From: Hellea sp.
Lineage (GTDB): Bacteria > Pseudomonadota > Alphaproteobacteria > Caulobacterales > Maricaulaceae
Direction of reading: 5' to 3'
Length of the DNA: 64,000 nt
Assembly: GCA_020629545.1 (NCBI GenBank)
Contig: JAHDDC010000017.1
Span: 1 to 64,000, forward strand
A model generated the notes under the pieces. It was not told the origin of the DNA, ran no database searches, and was given only the letters and a program-made list of their open reading frames with translations. Shown piece after piece: positions 7,818 to 16,778 of this stretch (its first letter is position 1; each line of letters opens with the position of its first letter). Both the position numbers and the translations under genes were made by a program.

Positions 7818-10800
7818 ATGGCACCAAATCTAACCCCATCTGCTTATATTGTGCCGGCGTCTTTGCGCGCCATCTTGGCCCCCACCAATACAGGCAAGAC
7901 CCATTACGCTATTGAGCGTATGCTGGCGCGGGAGAGCGGGGTTATTGGTCTACCATTGCGGCTTTTGGCACGAGAGATTTATGACAAAATCTGCAAGCTA
8001 AAGCATCCCAAATTGTGCGCCTTGATTACCGGTGAGGAGAAGATTGTACCCTCTACGGCGCGCTATTTCGTTTGCACAGTTGAGGCGATGCCTGTTAGCC
8101 GCCGTTTTGCTTTCTTGGCGATCGACGAAGTTCAGCTGATGGGACATCCCGAACGCGGACACATTTTCACGGACCGGGTGCTGCATGCCCGCGGGACAGA
8201 GGAAACTTTGTTCCTTGGCGCGGAAACCTCGCGGGACTTGATCGCTGAACTTTTACCTGATTGCCGGTTTGAAACCCGTGAGCGCTTTTCTACACTGTCC
8301 TATTCTGGCCCAAAGAAAATTACGCGCCTCCCCAAAAGGTCCGTTATCGTCGCGTTTTCCGCCCCTGAAGTCTACGCGATAGCCGAGCTAATCCGCCGGT
8401 TCAGAGGCGGTGCCGCTATCGTAATGGGAGCCCTCTCGCCCCGCACGCGCAATGCTCAGGCTGAGCTTTATCAATCGGGAGATGTTGATTTTCTAGTAGC
8501 TACAGATGCGATTGGGATGGGGCTTAACCTTGACGCGGATCATGTTGCTTTTGCCTCTATGCGCAAATTTGACGGACGCCGCCGCAGGCTTCTCAATCCT
8601 ATGGAAATTGGCCAGATCGCAGGGCGCGCAGGGCGATTTCGTAATGACGGAACTTTCGGCCCAACAGGCGATTGTCCGGCGTTTGATGATGAACTTGTCC
8701 ACCGAATTGAAAGTCACGCCTATGATCCTATGCGGTCAGCCGAATGGCGCAGCTCAGACCTCGACCTGTCATCGATAGAAAGCTTACAAAACAGTTTAGC
8801 CCAACCGACACCTCACAGGCGTCTAAGACGGATTGCGATGGCTGTCGATGAAGCCAGTTTGGAACGCTTCGCACAAATGCCCGACGTTCAAGCAGAATCA
8901 CAATCCGCTGCCCATACGCGTTTAATTTGGGACGTTTGCCAAATTCCTGACTTCAGAAACATGACAATTGACAATCATGTTCGACTTATAAGGGAGATTT
9001 TCGATCAATTAACCCAAAAACCCGGTATTTTAACTGATGAATTCATGCACAAACAGACACGCGGACTTGACCATACAGACGGAGGCGTAGATATCTTAGC
9101 CACCCGGCTCGCCCATATCCGGACATGGACGTTTTGCGCTCATAAAGTGGATTGGCTGGCCGACACAAATCACTGGGTGGCGCAAACCCGCGAGATTGAG
9201 GATCGCTTATCAGACGCGCTACACGAAAAACTAACCGCCAAGTTTGTAGATCGGCGGACGCGTGCCTTAATGAGAGGCATCGGATTAGGGGCGGACATGG
9301 AAGTTAAAATCAAAGATGACGGCGAAGTCTGGGTTGAAGAGCACAAGATCGGCCGATTAAACGGCCTGACATTTGAGTTCGACGAAAGCCAATCAGAACT
9401 CGAAGCCAAAGCCTTACGCGAGGCTGCCGAGAAAGCCGTAGCGCCGGAAATCAACCGAAGGCTGACCAGCATTGTTGGTGGGACGCATGCGATTTTCACC
9501 ATTTCAAACAATGGACAAATCGTTTGGGGCGGCGCGCCGGTTGGACAAATTTCCAAAGGCGGGTCACTTTCAAATCCCGATGCAACACTTGTCGGCGGTG
9601 AGCTCGGACAAGATAATTTGCGCAATCTTGCGGAGGAGCGCATGCGCGACTTCTTGCGTACGGAGGCGAAAGATAAATTGGCTCCGCTGCAAGCCCTGAA
9701 AGCTTTGAATGAGAACCCAGATACCCCTGCTGATGTCAAAGGGTTTGCCTACACCCTCTTTGAAAATTTCGGACATCTGGATCGCTCCAAGCACTGGAAA
9801 CTGGTCAGCAATTTGGATCAAACAGCGCGTAAACCCTTTCGAGAACTCGGCGTAACATTTGGGCAATATGACGTATATATGCGAGAAATGATCCGCCCGA
9901 AGCCCGCTACGCTGCTGAGCAATCTCATAGCCTTCGGTGCGGGAGGAGATCGTAAACCGTTTATTCCATTTGCCGGCGTCACTTCGATAGCGAATGAGGG
10001 AGACTTATCCTCAGACAATTTTAGTGAAAATGCGATTGCACTCGCCGGTTATCGGAGCTGCGGACCTCGAATTGTCCGATTTGATATCATGAACCGCTTG
10101 GCATCGGTCATTCGGCAAGCCCAAAAAGAAGCGGGAACTCGGCGATTTCAAATTATGCAAGAAATGCTCGCCCTTCTCGGCTGCACGTTTGAGGAAATGC
10201 AAGGTGTTCTCAAAGCCCTCGGATATGAAAGCGAAACTCTCGCAGAAGGCTCCGAGGCCACACGCCCAGAGCTTGCCGCCGCGGTTCCTGATCGATTTAA
10301 AGATGATAAGCCCGTCAATGCAGGGGAAACTTCTAAAGGCAGTACGCCGCCTGCCCCAACCCCGTCTGAGGCCGTTGTGGGTAGTACCACTACGCCGCCA
10401 ATAGCATCTTCTGAAACGCCGCCGGATACAGTCGATGTCGATAAAGCGATAAGCGTTGATAAGAGTAACCCAGCTGAGAAGAGCGCCCTCGAATCTCAAA
10501 CACCTAAAAAACGCAAAGAAGTCAAACCTCTCAGCGTCTATAATTTTAGGGTTACAAATGAGGACGGAACTTTCACAGAAACTGAAAATCGGGAATTTTG
10601 GTTTATGCCTTTTAAAGGCAAAAAGAAACCGCGGTTTGACGATGTGCGCTCCAAAGGACAGCGTAATGACAGGGGTTTCAAAAACACTAAATTCCGGAAA
10701 GAAAAGTCCGCGAAGTCGAAACCTCCAAGATATGGGAAATCGGAACCTCGCAAAGCAGAAGACTCACCTTTTGCGGCACTAGCCGCTCTTAAAAAGGATC

Positions 10801-10823
10801 TTCCCAATAAAGATGGTCGCTAA
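7818..10823 (+). CDS. SUV3-like DExH RNA helicase with basic C-terminal tail
   Basis: 1001 residues. The N-terminal helicase core resembles mitochondrial SUV3. Walker A is APTNTGKTH (21-29), motif II is AIDEVQLMGHPERG, motif III-like is LFLGAETS, motif V is VATDAIGMGLNL, and motif VI is IGQIAGRAGRF. A long C-terminal region follows, then an acidic/Pro linker and a strongly basic tail (for example FRKEKSAKSKPPRYGKSEPRK split across the end), probably for RNA binding. A TTG-initiated extension to 7752 is open, but ATG 7818 has an AGGGGG site five bases upstream. A 2-base gap separates it from the next gene, an S4 RNA-binding protein. Confidence 0.9.
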   Translation: MAPNLTPSAYIVPASLRAILAPTNTGKTHYAIERMLARESGVIGLPLRLLAREIYDKICKLKHPKLCALITGEEKIVPSTARYFVCTVEAMPVSRRFAFLAIDEVQLMGHPERGHIFTDRVLHARGTEETLFLGAETSRDLIAELLPDCRFETRERFSTLSYSGPKKITRLPKRSVIVAFSAPEVYAIAELIRRFRGGAAIVMGALSPRTRNAQAELYQSGDVDFLVATDAIGMGLNLDADHVAFASMRKFDGRRRRLLNPMEIGQIAGRAGRFRNDGTFGPTGDCPAFDDELVHRIESHAYDPMRSAEWRSSDLDLSSIESLQNSLAQPTPHRRLRRIAMAVDEASLERFAQMPDVQAESQSAAHTRLIWDVCQIPDFRNMTIDNHVRLIREIFDQLTQKPGILTDEFMHKQTRGLDHTDGGVDILATRLAHIRTWTFCAHKVDWLADTNHWVAQTREIEDRLSDALHEKLTAKFVDRRTRALMRGIGLGADMEVKIKDDGEVWVEEHKIGRLNGLTFEFDESQSELEAKALREAAEKAVAPEINRRLTSIVGGTHAIFTISNNGQIVWGGAPVGQISKGGSLSNPDATLVGGELGQDNLRNLAEERMRDFLRTEAKDKLAPLQALKALNENPDTPADVKGFAYTLFENFGHLDRSKHWKLVSNLDQTARKPFRELGVTFGQYDVYMREMIRPKPATLLSNLIAFGAGGDRKPFIPFAGVTSIANEGDLSSDNFSENAIALAGYRSCGPRIVRFDIMNRLASVIRQAQKEAGTRRFQIMQEMLALLGCTFEEMQGVLKALGYESETLAEGSEATRPELAAAVPDRFKDDKPVNAGETSKGSTPPAPTPSEAVVGSTTTPPIASSETPPDTVDVDKAISVDKSNPAEKSALESQTPKKRKEVKPLSVYNFRVTNEDGTFTETENREFWFMPFKGKKKPRFDDVRSKGQRNDRGFKNTKFRKEKSAKSKPPRYGKSEPRKAEDSPFAALAALKKDLPNKDGR

Positions 10824-10825
10824 GA

Positions 10826-11134
10826 TTGCCTTTAACTGATGATAGCCAGAGATTAGATTTATGGTTATATCGGACACGAATATTGAAAACGCGTGCCTTG
10901 GCAACCAAACTTGCCTCTAACGGCAAAGTTCGCATTACGCGTCATAACCATACACTTCGCACCCATAAGGCAGGATTTAAGCTCGCCCCTGATGATGAGC
11001 TGTCTTTCATGCGCGGTGCAACGCTATTTCAAATCCGAGTTCTGGGCCTACCTGAACGTCGAGGTCCGGCCGCTGAGGCAAGAACTTTTTATGAGCTTAT
11101 AAATACACAGAGATGTGACAGCGATGACGGTTGA
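10826..11134 (+). CDS. S4-domain RNA-binding protein (Hsp15-like)
   Basis: 102 residues. The S4 fold occupies most of the protein: QRLDLWLYRTRILKTRALA, then LASNGKVRI and the HKAGFKLAPDDEL strand region. This matches the heat-shock protein 15 type that binds ribosomal RNA on free 50S subunits. The start codon is TTG, two bases after the helicase stop, and no ATG is available near the N-terminus. The helicase/S4/ferredoxin/carD order suggests an RNA-metabolism operon with translational coupling. Confidence 0.85.
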   Translation: MPLTDDSQRLDLWLYRTRILKTRALATKLASNGKVRITRHNHTLRTHKAGFKLAPDDELSFMRGATLFQIRVLGLPERRGPAAEARTFYELINTQRCDSDDG

Positions 11135-11186
11135 CAAATGATCCGATTAAATCCAAATGCGCTCTGCGCAATTTGAGAAGTGGCCG

Positions 11187-11528
11187 ATGACCTATATTGT
11201 CAAAGACGAATGTATCCGATGCAAGTTCATGGACTGCGTAGAAGTCTGTCCGGTCGATTGCTTCTATGAAGGAGAAAACATGCTCGTCATTCATCCTGAC
11301 GAATGTATTGATTGCGGGGTCTGTGAACCTGAGTGTCCGGTTGATGCGATCGTCCCTGACACGGAAGATGATCCTGATGGCAAATGGCTAGAGATTAACT
11401 CCAAATATGCGGAAATTTGGCCTAACATTACTATAAAAGGCGAACCGCCTGCCGATAGCGAAAAATTTGAATCGGAAACAGAAAAGTTTGAAAAATATTT
11501 CAGCGAAAAACCTGGAAAAGGCGATTAA
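11187..11528 (+). CDS. fdxA: 7Fe ferredoxin FdxA
   Basis: 113 residues. Two cysteine clusters are visible: [17 protein letters not shown] near the N-terminus, which lacks one Cys of a 4Fe-4S set as in [3Fe-4S]/[4Fe-4S] ferredoxins, and [16 protein letters not shown]. The long acidic C-terminal extension ([13 protein letters not shown] and beyond) is typical of the alphaproteobacterial FdxA family. It is a small cytoplasmic electron carrier. The frame is open back to 11157, but [12 protein letters not shown] at 11187 is the conserved N-terminus. Confidence 0.95.
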   Translation: MTYIVKDECIRCKFMDCVEVCPVDCFYEGENMLVIHPDECIDCGVCEPECPVDAIVPDTEDDPDGKWLEINSKYAEIWPNITIKGEPPADSEKFESETEKFEKYFSEKPGKGD

Positions 11529-11641
11529 AGGGACGAAGTTTCTTTAAATAGCTGAAAATCAAGGCAAATTACGCTAAAAGTCTCGTTTTTTGTGCGTCTG
11601 GACTGGATTTTTTGCCATAATTGTGATAAAGTATATCTATA

Positions 11642-11672
11642 AGCGCGGTTCAGGTGTCCATCTTGCCGCGCT
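11642..11672 (+). promoter_or_regulatory. Hairpin in the carD upstream region
   Basis: A perfect 7-bp G+C-rich inverted repeat, AGCGCGG / CCGCGCT, with a 17-nt loop lies about 65 bases before the carD start, followed by ATTTATTT. It could be an fdxA terminator without a full U-run, or a 5' leader element of carD. The 207-base gap around it also holds AT-rich sequence consistent with a promoter, but no clear -35/-10 pair. Confidence 0.4.
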
Positions 11673-11736
11673 ATTTATTTGAGTAAACCTAAGCGGAGCC
11701 CCAAATTTTCCGCAAAAGTTAAGGAAAACATCCCGT

Positions 11737-12357
11737 ATGGCGTCCACCAAATCAACCGCTAGTAAAGGCGGAAAGAAGAAAAAAGCGAATGTTAAATTCA
11801 AAATTGGTCAACACATTGTGTATCCTGCCCACGGCGTAGGCCACGTCACTGGTATTGAACAAGAAGTCATAGCCGGTTTTGATATCGAGGTTTATGTTGT
11901 TTCGTTTGAGCAAGATAAAATGACATTGCGCGTTCCGACTGCAAAAGCAGGCACATCCGGCATGCGCCCACTTTCAAATGAGAATGTCTTGAAAGATGCT
12001 TTCACGACGATCAAAGGCCGAGCACGGATCAAACGCACGATGTGGAGTCGCCGAGCACAAGAATATGAAGCCAAAATTAATTCAGGCGATCTCATATTAT
12101 TGTCAGAAGTTGTTCGTGATTTACACCGCGGTGAAACGCAGCCTGATCAATCCTATTCCGAACGACAGCTTTATGAATGCGCGCTTGACCGAATGGTTCG
12201 CGAAGTTGCTTCAATTAAGAAAGTAGATCGCGGCGTAGCCTTAGATGAGGTTCTAGAAACCTTGACGAAAGCCCGTACGCGCCAAGCTGCAAAAGCCGCG
12301 AAAGAGGCCGAGAGCGAAAATGATAATGGTGACAGCAAGGACGAAGCCGCCGCCTAA
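11737..12357 (+). CDS. carD: CarD-family RNA polymerase-binding regulator
   Basis: 206 residues. The N-terminal basic tail (KGGKKKKANVKF) precedes the RNA polymerase interaction domain, KIGQHIVYPAHGVGHVTGIEQ. The C-terminal helical DNA-binding domain spans about 85-185 (MWSRRAQEYEAKINSGDLILLSEV, read in parts). CarD/CdnL proteins bind the RNA polymerase beta subunit and stabilise open complexes at rRNA and growth genes. An acidic tail (SENDNGDSKDEAAA) ends the protein. A strong terminator follows immediately. Confidence 0.95.
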   Translation: MASTKSTASKGGKKKKANVKFKIGQHIVYPAHGVGHVTGIEQEVIAGFDIEVYVVSFEQDKMTLRVPTAKAGTSGMRPLSNENVLKDAFTTIKGRARIKRTMWSRRAQEYEAKINSGDLILLSEVVRDLHRGETQPDQSYSERQLYECALDRMVREVASIKKVDRGVALDEVLETLTKARTRQAAKAAKEAESENDNGDSKDEAAA

Positions 12358-12382
12358 CGTTTTCGTTAAGACAGTTCCGAGG

Positions 12383-12408
12383 CCCCGCTCACGAAGCGGG
12401 GTTTTTTT
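12383..12408 (+). terminator. Intrinsic terminator after carD
   Basis: A perfect 7-bp stem CCCCGCT / AGCGGGG with a 5-nt loop (CACGA) is followed by seven T residues. It lies 25 bases after the carD stop and just before the convergent nuclease-like gene. Confidence 0.93.
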
Positions 12409-12412
12409 GTGT

Positions 12413-13231
12413 TTAATCGAGAAGTTCAATCCGTTCAGGATGATCTAAAATCATCATCGGGCCATTTTCTAGTTCAACCCATCCGCGAACCCGAATTCGG
12501 GCACCTTCAAGACTTTGCGGATCTAATCCTGACTTTTTAAAATTCTTTTGACCCGCTTTATCAAGAAATAACGTAAAATCTGTACGGTAATCAGCCCCGA
12601 AATTCAAAAACACATTGCTCCGAACCTTAGCTACCGAAGTCACTATACCTTCGACAATCTGAAAGCTGTCCATATCCTGAGCTAATGAATTTGGTTCAGG
12701 CGAGCGCACGCGATAAAAGTCGTCAGACCAGATTCCACGGTTATTGTCACGAGCGTCAATTTCAGCAGAATATAATTTTGACGAATTTTGCCACGTATCC
12801 GGCCAAGTATAGACGCGAGCAAAACCACGCCTTATCATCTCTTCTTGAAGCCAGACGCCCGGCTGGCCATTCTCATCGATCAAAAAAACCTGAGCGAGCG
12901 CCCGATCATACCGATCACGCCGCAATCCACCATAAAACAACTGTACACGTTTCCCATTCGCAATGTTTCCCAGTTCCTCTTTGGCTTCTTGGCCCAGTGG
13001 CCACGTGGGATAACCGGGCCTCCCTAAAGGAATTTTGGGTGCCTGCATTGCAGACAAGCGCACCTTTAATCCGCTGTCCAGAAATAGTGTATCTCCATCA
13101 ACAATACTCTCAACATGTCCGATTTCTCCAGCTGTCAGTTTCTTGTCGTCAGCAGATGCCGTTCCAGAAAGCAATGCACCAGCCAGAAGAGTAGCAAATT
13201 GACGAACTCGAAATTTACGGATTTTCGGCAT
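12413..13231 (-). CDS. Exported thermonuclease (SNase)-fold protein, catalytic Glu apparently replaced
   Basis: 272 residues with an N-terminal signal peptide (to about 27, ending SGTASA-D). The SNase OB-fold covers about 38-170: HVESIVDGDTLFLDSGLKVRLSAMQAPK, then RRDRYDRALAQVFL and EEMIRRGFARVY. The family's usual GIDAPE motif, which supplies a metal Asp and the general-base Glu, reads AMQAPK here. The two Arg positions (VRL, YDRA) are kept. A C-terminal domain of about 80 residues (IVEGIVTSVAKVRSNVFLNF) looks like a second OB-like beta domain. It may bind nucleic acid or protein without hydrolysis. Convergent with carD. Confidence 0.8.
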   Translation of the reverse strand: MPKIRKFRVRQFATLLAGALLSGTASADDKKLTAGEIGHVESIVDGDTLFLDSGLKVRLSAMQAPKIPLGRPGYPTWPLGQEAKEELGNIANGKRVQLFYGGLRRDRYDRALAQVFLIDENGQPGVWLQEEMIRRGFARVYTWPDTWQNSSKLYSAEIDARDNNRGIWSDDFYRVRSPEPNSLAQDMDSFQIVEGIVTSVAKVRSNVFLNFGADYRTDFTLFLDKAGQKNFKKSGLDPQSLEGARIRVRGWVELENGPMMILDHPERIELLD

Positions 13232-13378
13232 GGTAAAACAATGAAGTGTGAATGCGCGACTATCAAGTTGTTTAGGTTGTGAATGACGGAAAAAACCGCG
13301 ATATTCTCAGATAAACGCTACATGCAACCCAATTCCGCAATGTGATTAGCGGCCATTGACGCGTCTTTCCTATTCGTT

Positions 13379-15205
13379 ATGTATTTTCAGATCGATTTTA
13401 TAGGTTTTTTGATGGGCTTTTTTGGAACAATTCAGCGCGAGTTTAAATATCTCAAGGGTATATTGCGTATGTTGCGGGCAACCAAACCCGTAAATGCGGA
13501 TTCGCACGACTTGGTCTGCGACTTCATAGAAACTTGGGTCGATAAATATGGCGCAAACCTGGCTTTCATTGAAGATGATAAACAATACACCTTTGATGAG
13601 TTTGAAACCTATGCCAATCGAGTCGCAGGATGGGCATTGCAACAGGACTATAAACCTGGTCAAACAGTGGCGATTTTCGTTCAGAACCGAGCCGAGTATG
13701 TAGCCCTGTGGTATGGCCTGACAAAGGTCGGCGTCGTTCCTGCCCTCATTAATTATCAACTCGCGGGGCCTGCGCTCGCGCACTGTATCAACATATCCGA
13801 TGCACGACACATTGTAATTGACGCTGAATTAATCGAAGCTTTTGAATCAGCGAAAGGTCACATCAAAATCCAAACTCAAGCCCTTTCAGCTTTTGGTGAT
13901 ACCAAAGGTTATGACAGCTTTGATCTGGCGATATCTGAAATTGTCCCTAACCGTCCCCCGAGATCTATACGAGAGGGCATCACGGCTGGCGAACAGTGCA
14001 TGAAAATGTATACATCCGGTACCACGGGCATGCCAAAAGCAGCCAAGGTCACACATGTCAGAGCACAGAATTACATGATCGCTTTTGGGGCAGGCGCACA
14101 AACACGCCCGACGGACCGAATGATGATGGTCTTACCCTTATATCATGCGACTGGCGGACTTTGCGGTGTCGGTGCGGCTATATCTAATGGCGGCGCTGTC
14201 ATCGTTAGACGTAAATTTTCAGCCTCAAAATTTTGGGACGAGTGCATCGAATATAAAGCCACCTTGTTTATGTATGTCGGCGAACTTTGTCGGTTCTTAT
14301 TATCGACACCGCCCCATGAAAATGAGAGAAAGCACGCCTTGCGATGGATCATTGGCAACGGCCTGCGACCCGAAGTTTGGCCAAGCTTTATTTCACGCTT
14401 CAACATTCCCCACGTAATTGAGTTTTACGGCGCAACAGAGGGTAATGTAAGCCTTATCAATCTGGATGGACCCGTTGGAGCCGTTGGGAGGGCACCGGAC
14501 TATTTAAAAAGTAAGTTTAACATCGATATCATTCGATATGACGTCGAGACCAATTCAAATATACGCGCATCAGATGGGTTTTGTATAAGAGCCGATCACG
14601 GTGAAACCGGAGAGCTTATCGGCGAAATCAGAACTGACGATGCACGATTTCGCTTTGACGGTTATGAAAACAAGGAGGCCACCAATAAGAAAGTCCTTCG
14701 GGATGTTTTCAAAAAAGGTGATGCTTGGTTTCGGACAGGCGATCTCATGAAGCGCGATGCGCAGGGTTATTATTATTTTATAGATCGAGTCGGCGATACC
14801 TTCAGGTGGAAAGCGGAGAACGTCGCAACGGGAGAGGTGGCGGCAGTAATTTCCGGCTTTAAAGGCGTAACTCAGGCCAATGTCTATGGCGTTCAGGTCC
14901 CGGGATATGATGGTCGCGCCGGCATGGCTGCTATCGTATCAGAGTCAGAACCCGATCTAATCAAGCTAAAAGCACATATTGACAGGTCACTTCCCCATTA
15001 TGCGAGACCCGTATTTTTGCGGCTATCAAACGAGTCTGAGACGACATCGACATTCAAATTTAAAAAAACAAACTTAGTCAAAGCCGGGTTTGACCCTGCC
15101 AATATTCATGAGCCGCTATACTACGCTAGTATAGACAGTGATCGGTATGAACGCCTCGATCCGGGAATTTATGAAGCCATAATCAAAGGCACTCAGAGGT
15201 TATAA
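13379..15205 (+). CDS. Long-chain acyl-CoA synthetase (AMP-forming, FATP-like)
   Basis: 608 residues. It activates fatty acids by an acyl-adenylate to give acyl-CoA. Visible motifs are the P-loop MYTSGTTGMPKAAKVTH, the adenylate motif EFYGATEGNVSL, and the hinge region WFRTGDLMKRDAQGYYYFIDRVGD with RWKAENVATGEV. The C-terminal Lys region (TSTFKFKKTNLVKAG) is intact. The N-terminal hydrophobic patch and YLKGILRMLRAT resemble SLC27/FATP-type synthetases. ATG 13412 (MGFFGTIQREF) fits homologues as well as 13379 does, and neither has a strong ribosome-binding site. It leads a tight run with DUF924, esterase, GST and SelO genes. Confidence 0.92.
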   Translation: MYFQIDFIGFLMGFFGTIQREFKYLKGILRMLRATKPVNADSHDLVCDFIETWVDKYGANLAFIEDDKQYTFDEFETYANRVAGWALQQDYKPGQTVAIFVQNRAEYVALWYGLTKVGVVPALINYQLAGPALAHCINISDARHIVIDAELIEAFESAKGHIKIQTQALSAFGDTKGYDSFDLAISEIVPNRPPRSIREGITAGEQCMKMYTSGTTGMPKAAKVTHVRAQNYMIAFGAGAQTRPTDRMMMVLPLYHATGGLCGVGAAISNGGAVIVRRKFSASKFWDECIEYKATLFMYVGELCRFLLSTPPHENERKHALRWIIGNGLRPEVWPSFISRFNIPHVIEFYGATEGNVSLINLDGPVGAVGRAPDYLKSKFNIDIIRYDVETNSNIRASDGFCIRADHGETGELIGEIRTDDARFRFDGYENKEATNKKVLRDVFKKGDAWFRTGDLMKRDAQGYYYFIDRVGDTFRWKAENVATGEVAAVISGFKGVTQANVYGVQVPGYDGRAGMAAIVSESEPDLIKLKAHIDRSLPHYARPVFLRLSNESETTSTFKFKKTNLVKAGFDPANIHEPLYYASIDSDRYERLDPGIYEAIIKGTQRL

Positions 15206-15210
15206 TAGTC

Positions 15211-15762
15211 ATGGACGGGCAATCGGTATTGCAATTCTGGTTTGAAGACACGCCCCCCAAAAACCATTTCAACTCCAGCCCAGCTTTTGACGCCGAGATA
15301 CGCGACAAATTCGAAGTCATGGCTATTGATAACGCAGCGATGGCCTCTCAAAAGATCCATCCGTGGGAAGCATCACCGCAAACAGCGTTAGCTTTGATTA
15401 TCACGTTGGATCAATTTCCCCGCAATATGTACCGTGACACACCTGCCGCATTTTCCTGGGACCCAATCGCGCTAAAAGTTGCAAAACGCGCGATCAAAAA
15501 AGGATTTGACTTAAATATTCCTCAAGCCCGCCGAAGCTTTATTTACATGCCTTTTATGCATAGCGAAATTCTTGAAGAACAAAGGCGATGCGTCGCATAT
15601 ATTGATCAACGACTCGACAATGAAAATACGCTTTTTCATGCTGAAGCTCATATGAAGGTCATCGAGCAATTTGGACGTTTTCCGCATCGCAATATTATTT
15701 TAGGTCGTGAAAGTACCGAGGCCGAACTGCGATATTTATCGGATGGCGGATATACGCCTTAA
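15211..15762 (+). CDS. DUF924 family protein
   Basis: 183 residues, matching DUF924 (all-helical, TPR-like fold, function unknown). Diagnostic motifs are VLQFWFED at the N-terminus, LALIITLDQFPRNMYRDTPAAF in the middle (LDQFPRN is the hallmark), RRSFIYMPFMHSE, and the end segment FGRFPHRNIILGRESTEAE. The start lies 5 bases after the acyl-CoA synthetase stop, suggesting co-transcription. Confidence 0.93.
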   Translation: MDGQSVLQFWFEDTPPKNHFNSSPAFDAEIRDKFEVMAIDNAAMASQKIHPWEASPQTALALIITLDQFPRNMYRDTPAAFSWDPIALKVAKRAIKKGFDLNIPQARRSFIYMPFMHSEILEEQRRCVAYIDQRLDNENTLFHAEAHMKVIEQFGRFPHRNIILGRESTEAELRYLSDGGYTP

Positions 15763-15824
15763 ACAAACTTGTTTTTTGGTCAACAAGTCTTATCTCGTTT
15801 AAATGGAACGACGAAAGTAGGCAT

Positions 15825-16763
15825 ATGAAAACCCCGAGAAACATTGCTGACGATTTACGGGCTCAGATTGAAAAACTCAAAAGTTTTCGCGATCACGCAA
15901 CCAACTTTCAGATCAATAACTTTCATCAAAATTTTCGTCGTCTTACCAATCAGTTTGATACGCCCGGACCCAAAATGCAAAACATTGTGAACTTCAATGT
16001 TCCTGATGAAAGATTTCCAGTCCCAGTGAGACTTTACGAACCTTTCAATGCCTCTCAAGAACCCGGGCCAACCCTGATCTATCTTCATGGCGGCGGATTT
16101 GTAACCTGTGATATCTCCAGCCATGAAGGAATCTGTCTTAGAATGGCGAGCGGCTCAGGCTATAGAGTTCTGTCGGTCGATTATCGATTGGCCCCGCAAT
16201 ACCCGTTCCCGGCAGGCCCCGACGATTGTGAGAAGGTTTTAAAATGGGCCATTGATGGTTATGGCGAAGAGTATGGAATTCACCGGCATAATCTGGCATT
16301 GGGCGGTGACAGCGCCGGCGGAAATATGACGGCTTATTTGGCGCAAAAATATCGAAAAGAGCTAAAGTGTCAGATATTATTTTATCCACTCATGCAACTC
16401 GCTCAAGTCAAACCCCCTAATCCCGGCCCGCAAGATATTTTACCCCTAGGAGTTATGGCTCTCAAGTTCATAGACCAACATTACGTTGCTGGCGCCGACA
16501 CATCTCAAACACGCTTATCGCCATTGTTCGAAAAAGACCTGAAACGCGTACCGCCAGCTTATGTATTAACTTGCGGGCTGGATCCTTTACGCGATGAAGG
16601 CAAAGCCTATGCCGATAATCTAACTGCGGCCGGCGTTAAAGTTAAATATGATCATATCAAATCTATGCCGCATGGGTTTTTAAACTTTGCAAAGGCTTTT
16701 CCAAAAGCTCGAAAAATTCCTCTGGATGCTGCTGACTTTATGCGCAACTATATGTCAGCTTAA
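15825..16763 (+). CDS. Alpha/beta hydrolase (HSL-type esterase/lipase)
   Basis: 312 residues. The oxyanion motif HGGGF is in LIYLHGGGFVTCD, and the nucleophile elbow is GGDSAGGNM. The Asp of the triad is probably in the CGLDPLRDEGKAYAD segment, and the His is in SMPHGFLNF. This is the hormone-sensitive-lipase (GDSAG) family of cytoplasmic carboxylesterases, usually acting on short to medium acyl esters. No signal peptide. It sits between the DUF924 and glutathione transferase genes. Confidence 0.92.
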   Translation: MKTPRNIADDLRAQIEKLKSFRDHATNFQINNFHQNFRRLTNQFDTPGPKMQNIVNFNVPDERFPVPVRLYEPFNASQEPGPTLIYLHGGGFVTCDISSHEGICLRMASGSGYRVLSVDYRLAPQYPFPAGPDDCEKVLKWAIDGYGEEYGIHRHNLALGGDSAGGNMTAYLAQKYRKELKCQILFYPLMQLAQVKPPNPGPQDILPLGVMALKFIDQHYVAGADTSQTRLSPLFEKDLKRVPPAYVLTCGLDPLRDEGKAYADNLTAAGVKVKYDHIKSMPHGFLNFAKAFPKARKIPLDAADFMRNYMSA

Positions 16764-16778
16764 TCTAAGAGAAACATC

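Noticed and set aside
9170-9739. Opposite-strand 189-codon open frame inside the helicase gene
   Set aside because: Ser-rich, low-complexity translation with no domain; shadow of the strong helicase frame.
12685-13194. Plus-strand 169-codon frame across the nuclease-like gene
   Set aside because: No ribosome-binding site or domain; shadow of the minus-strand gene with its signal peptide and SNase motifs.
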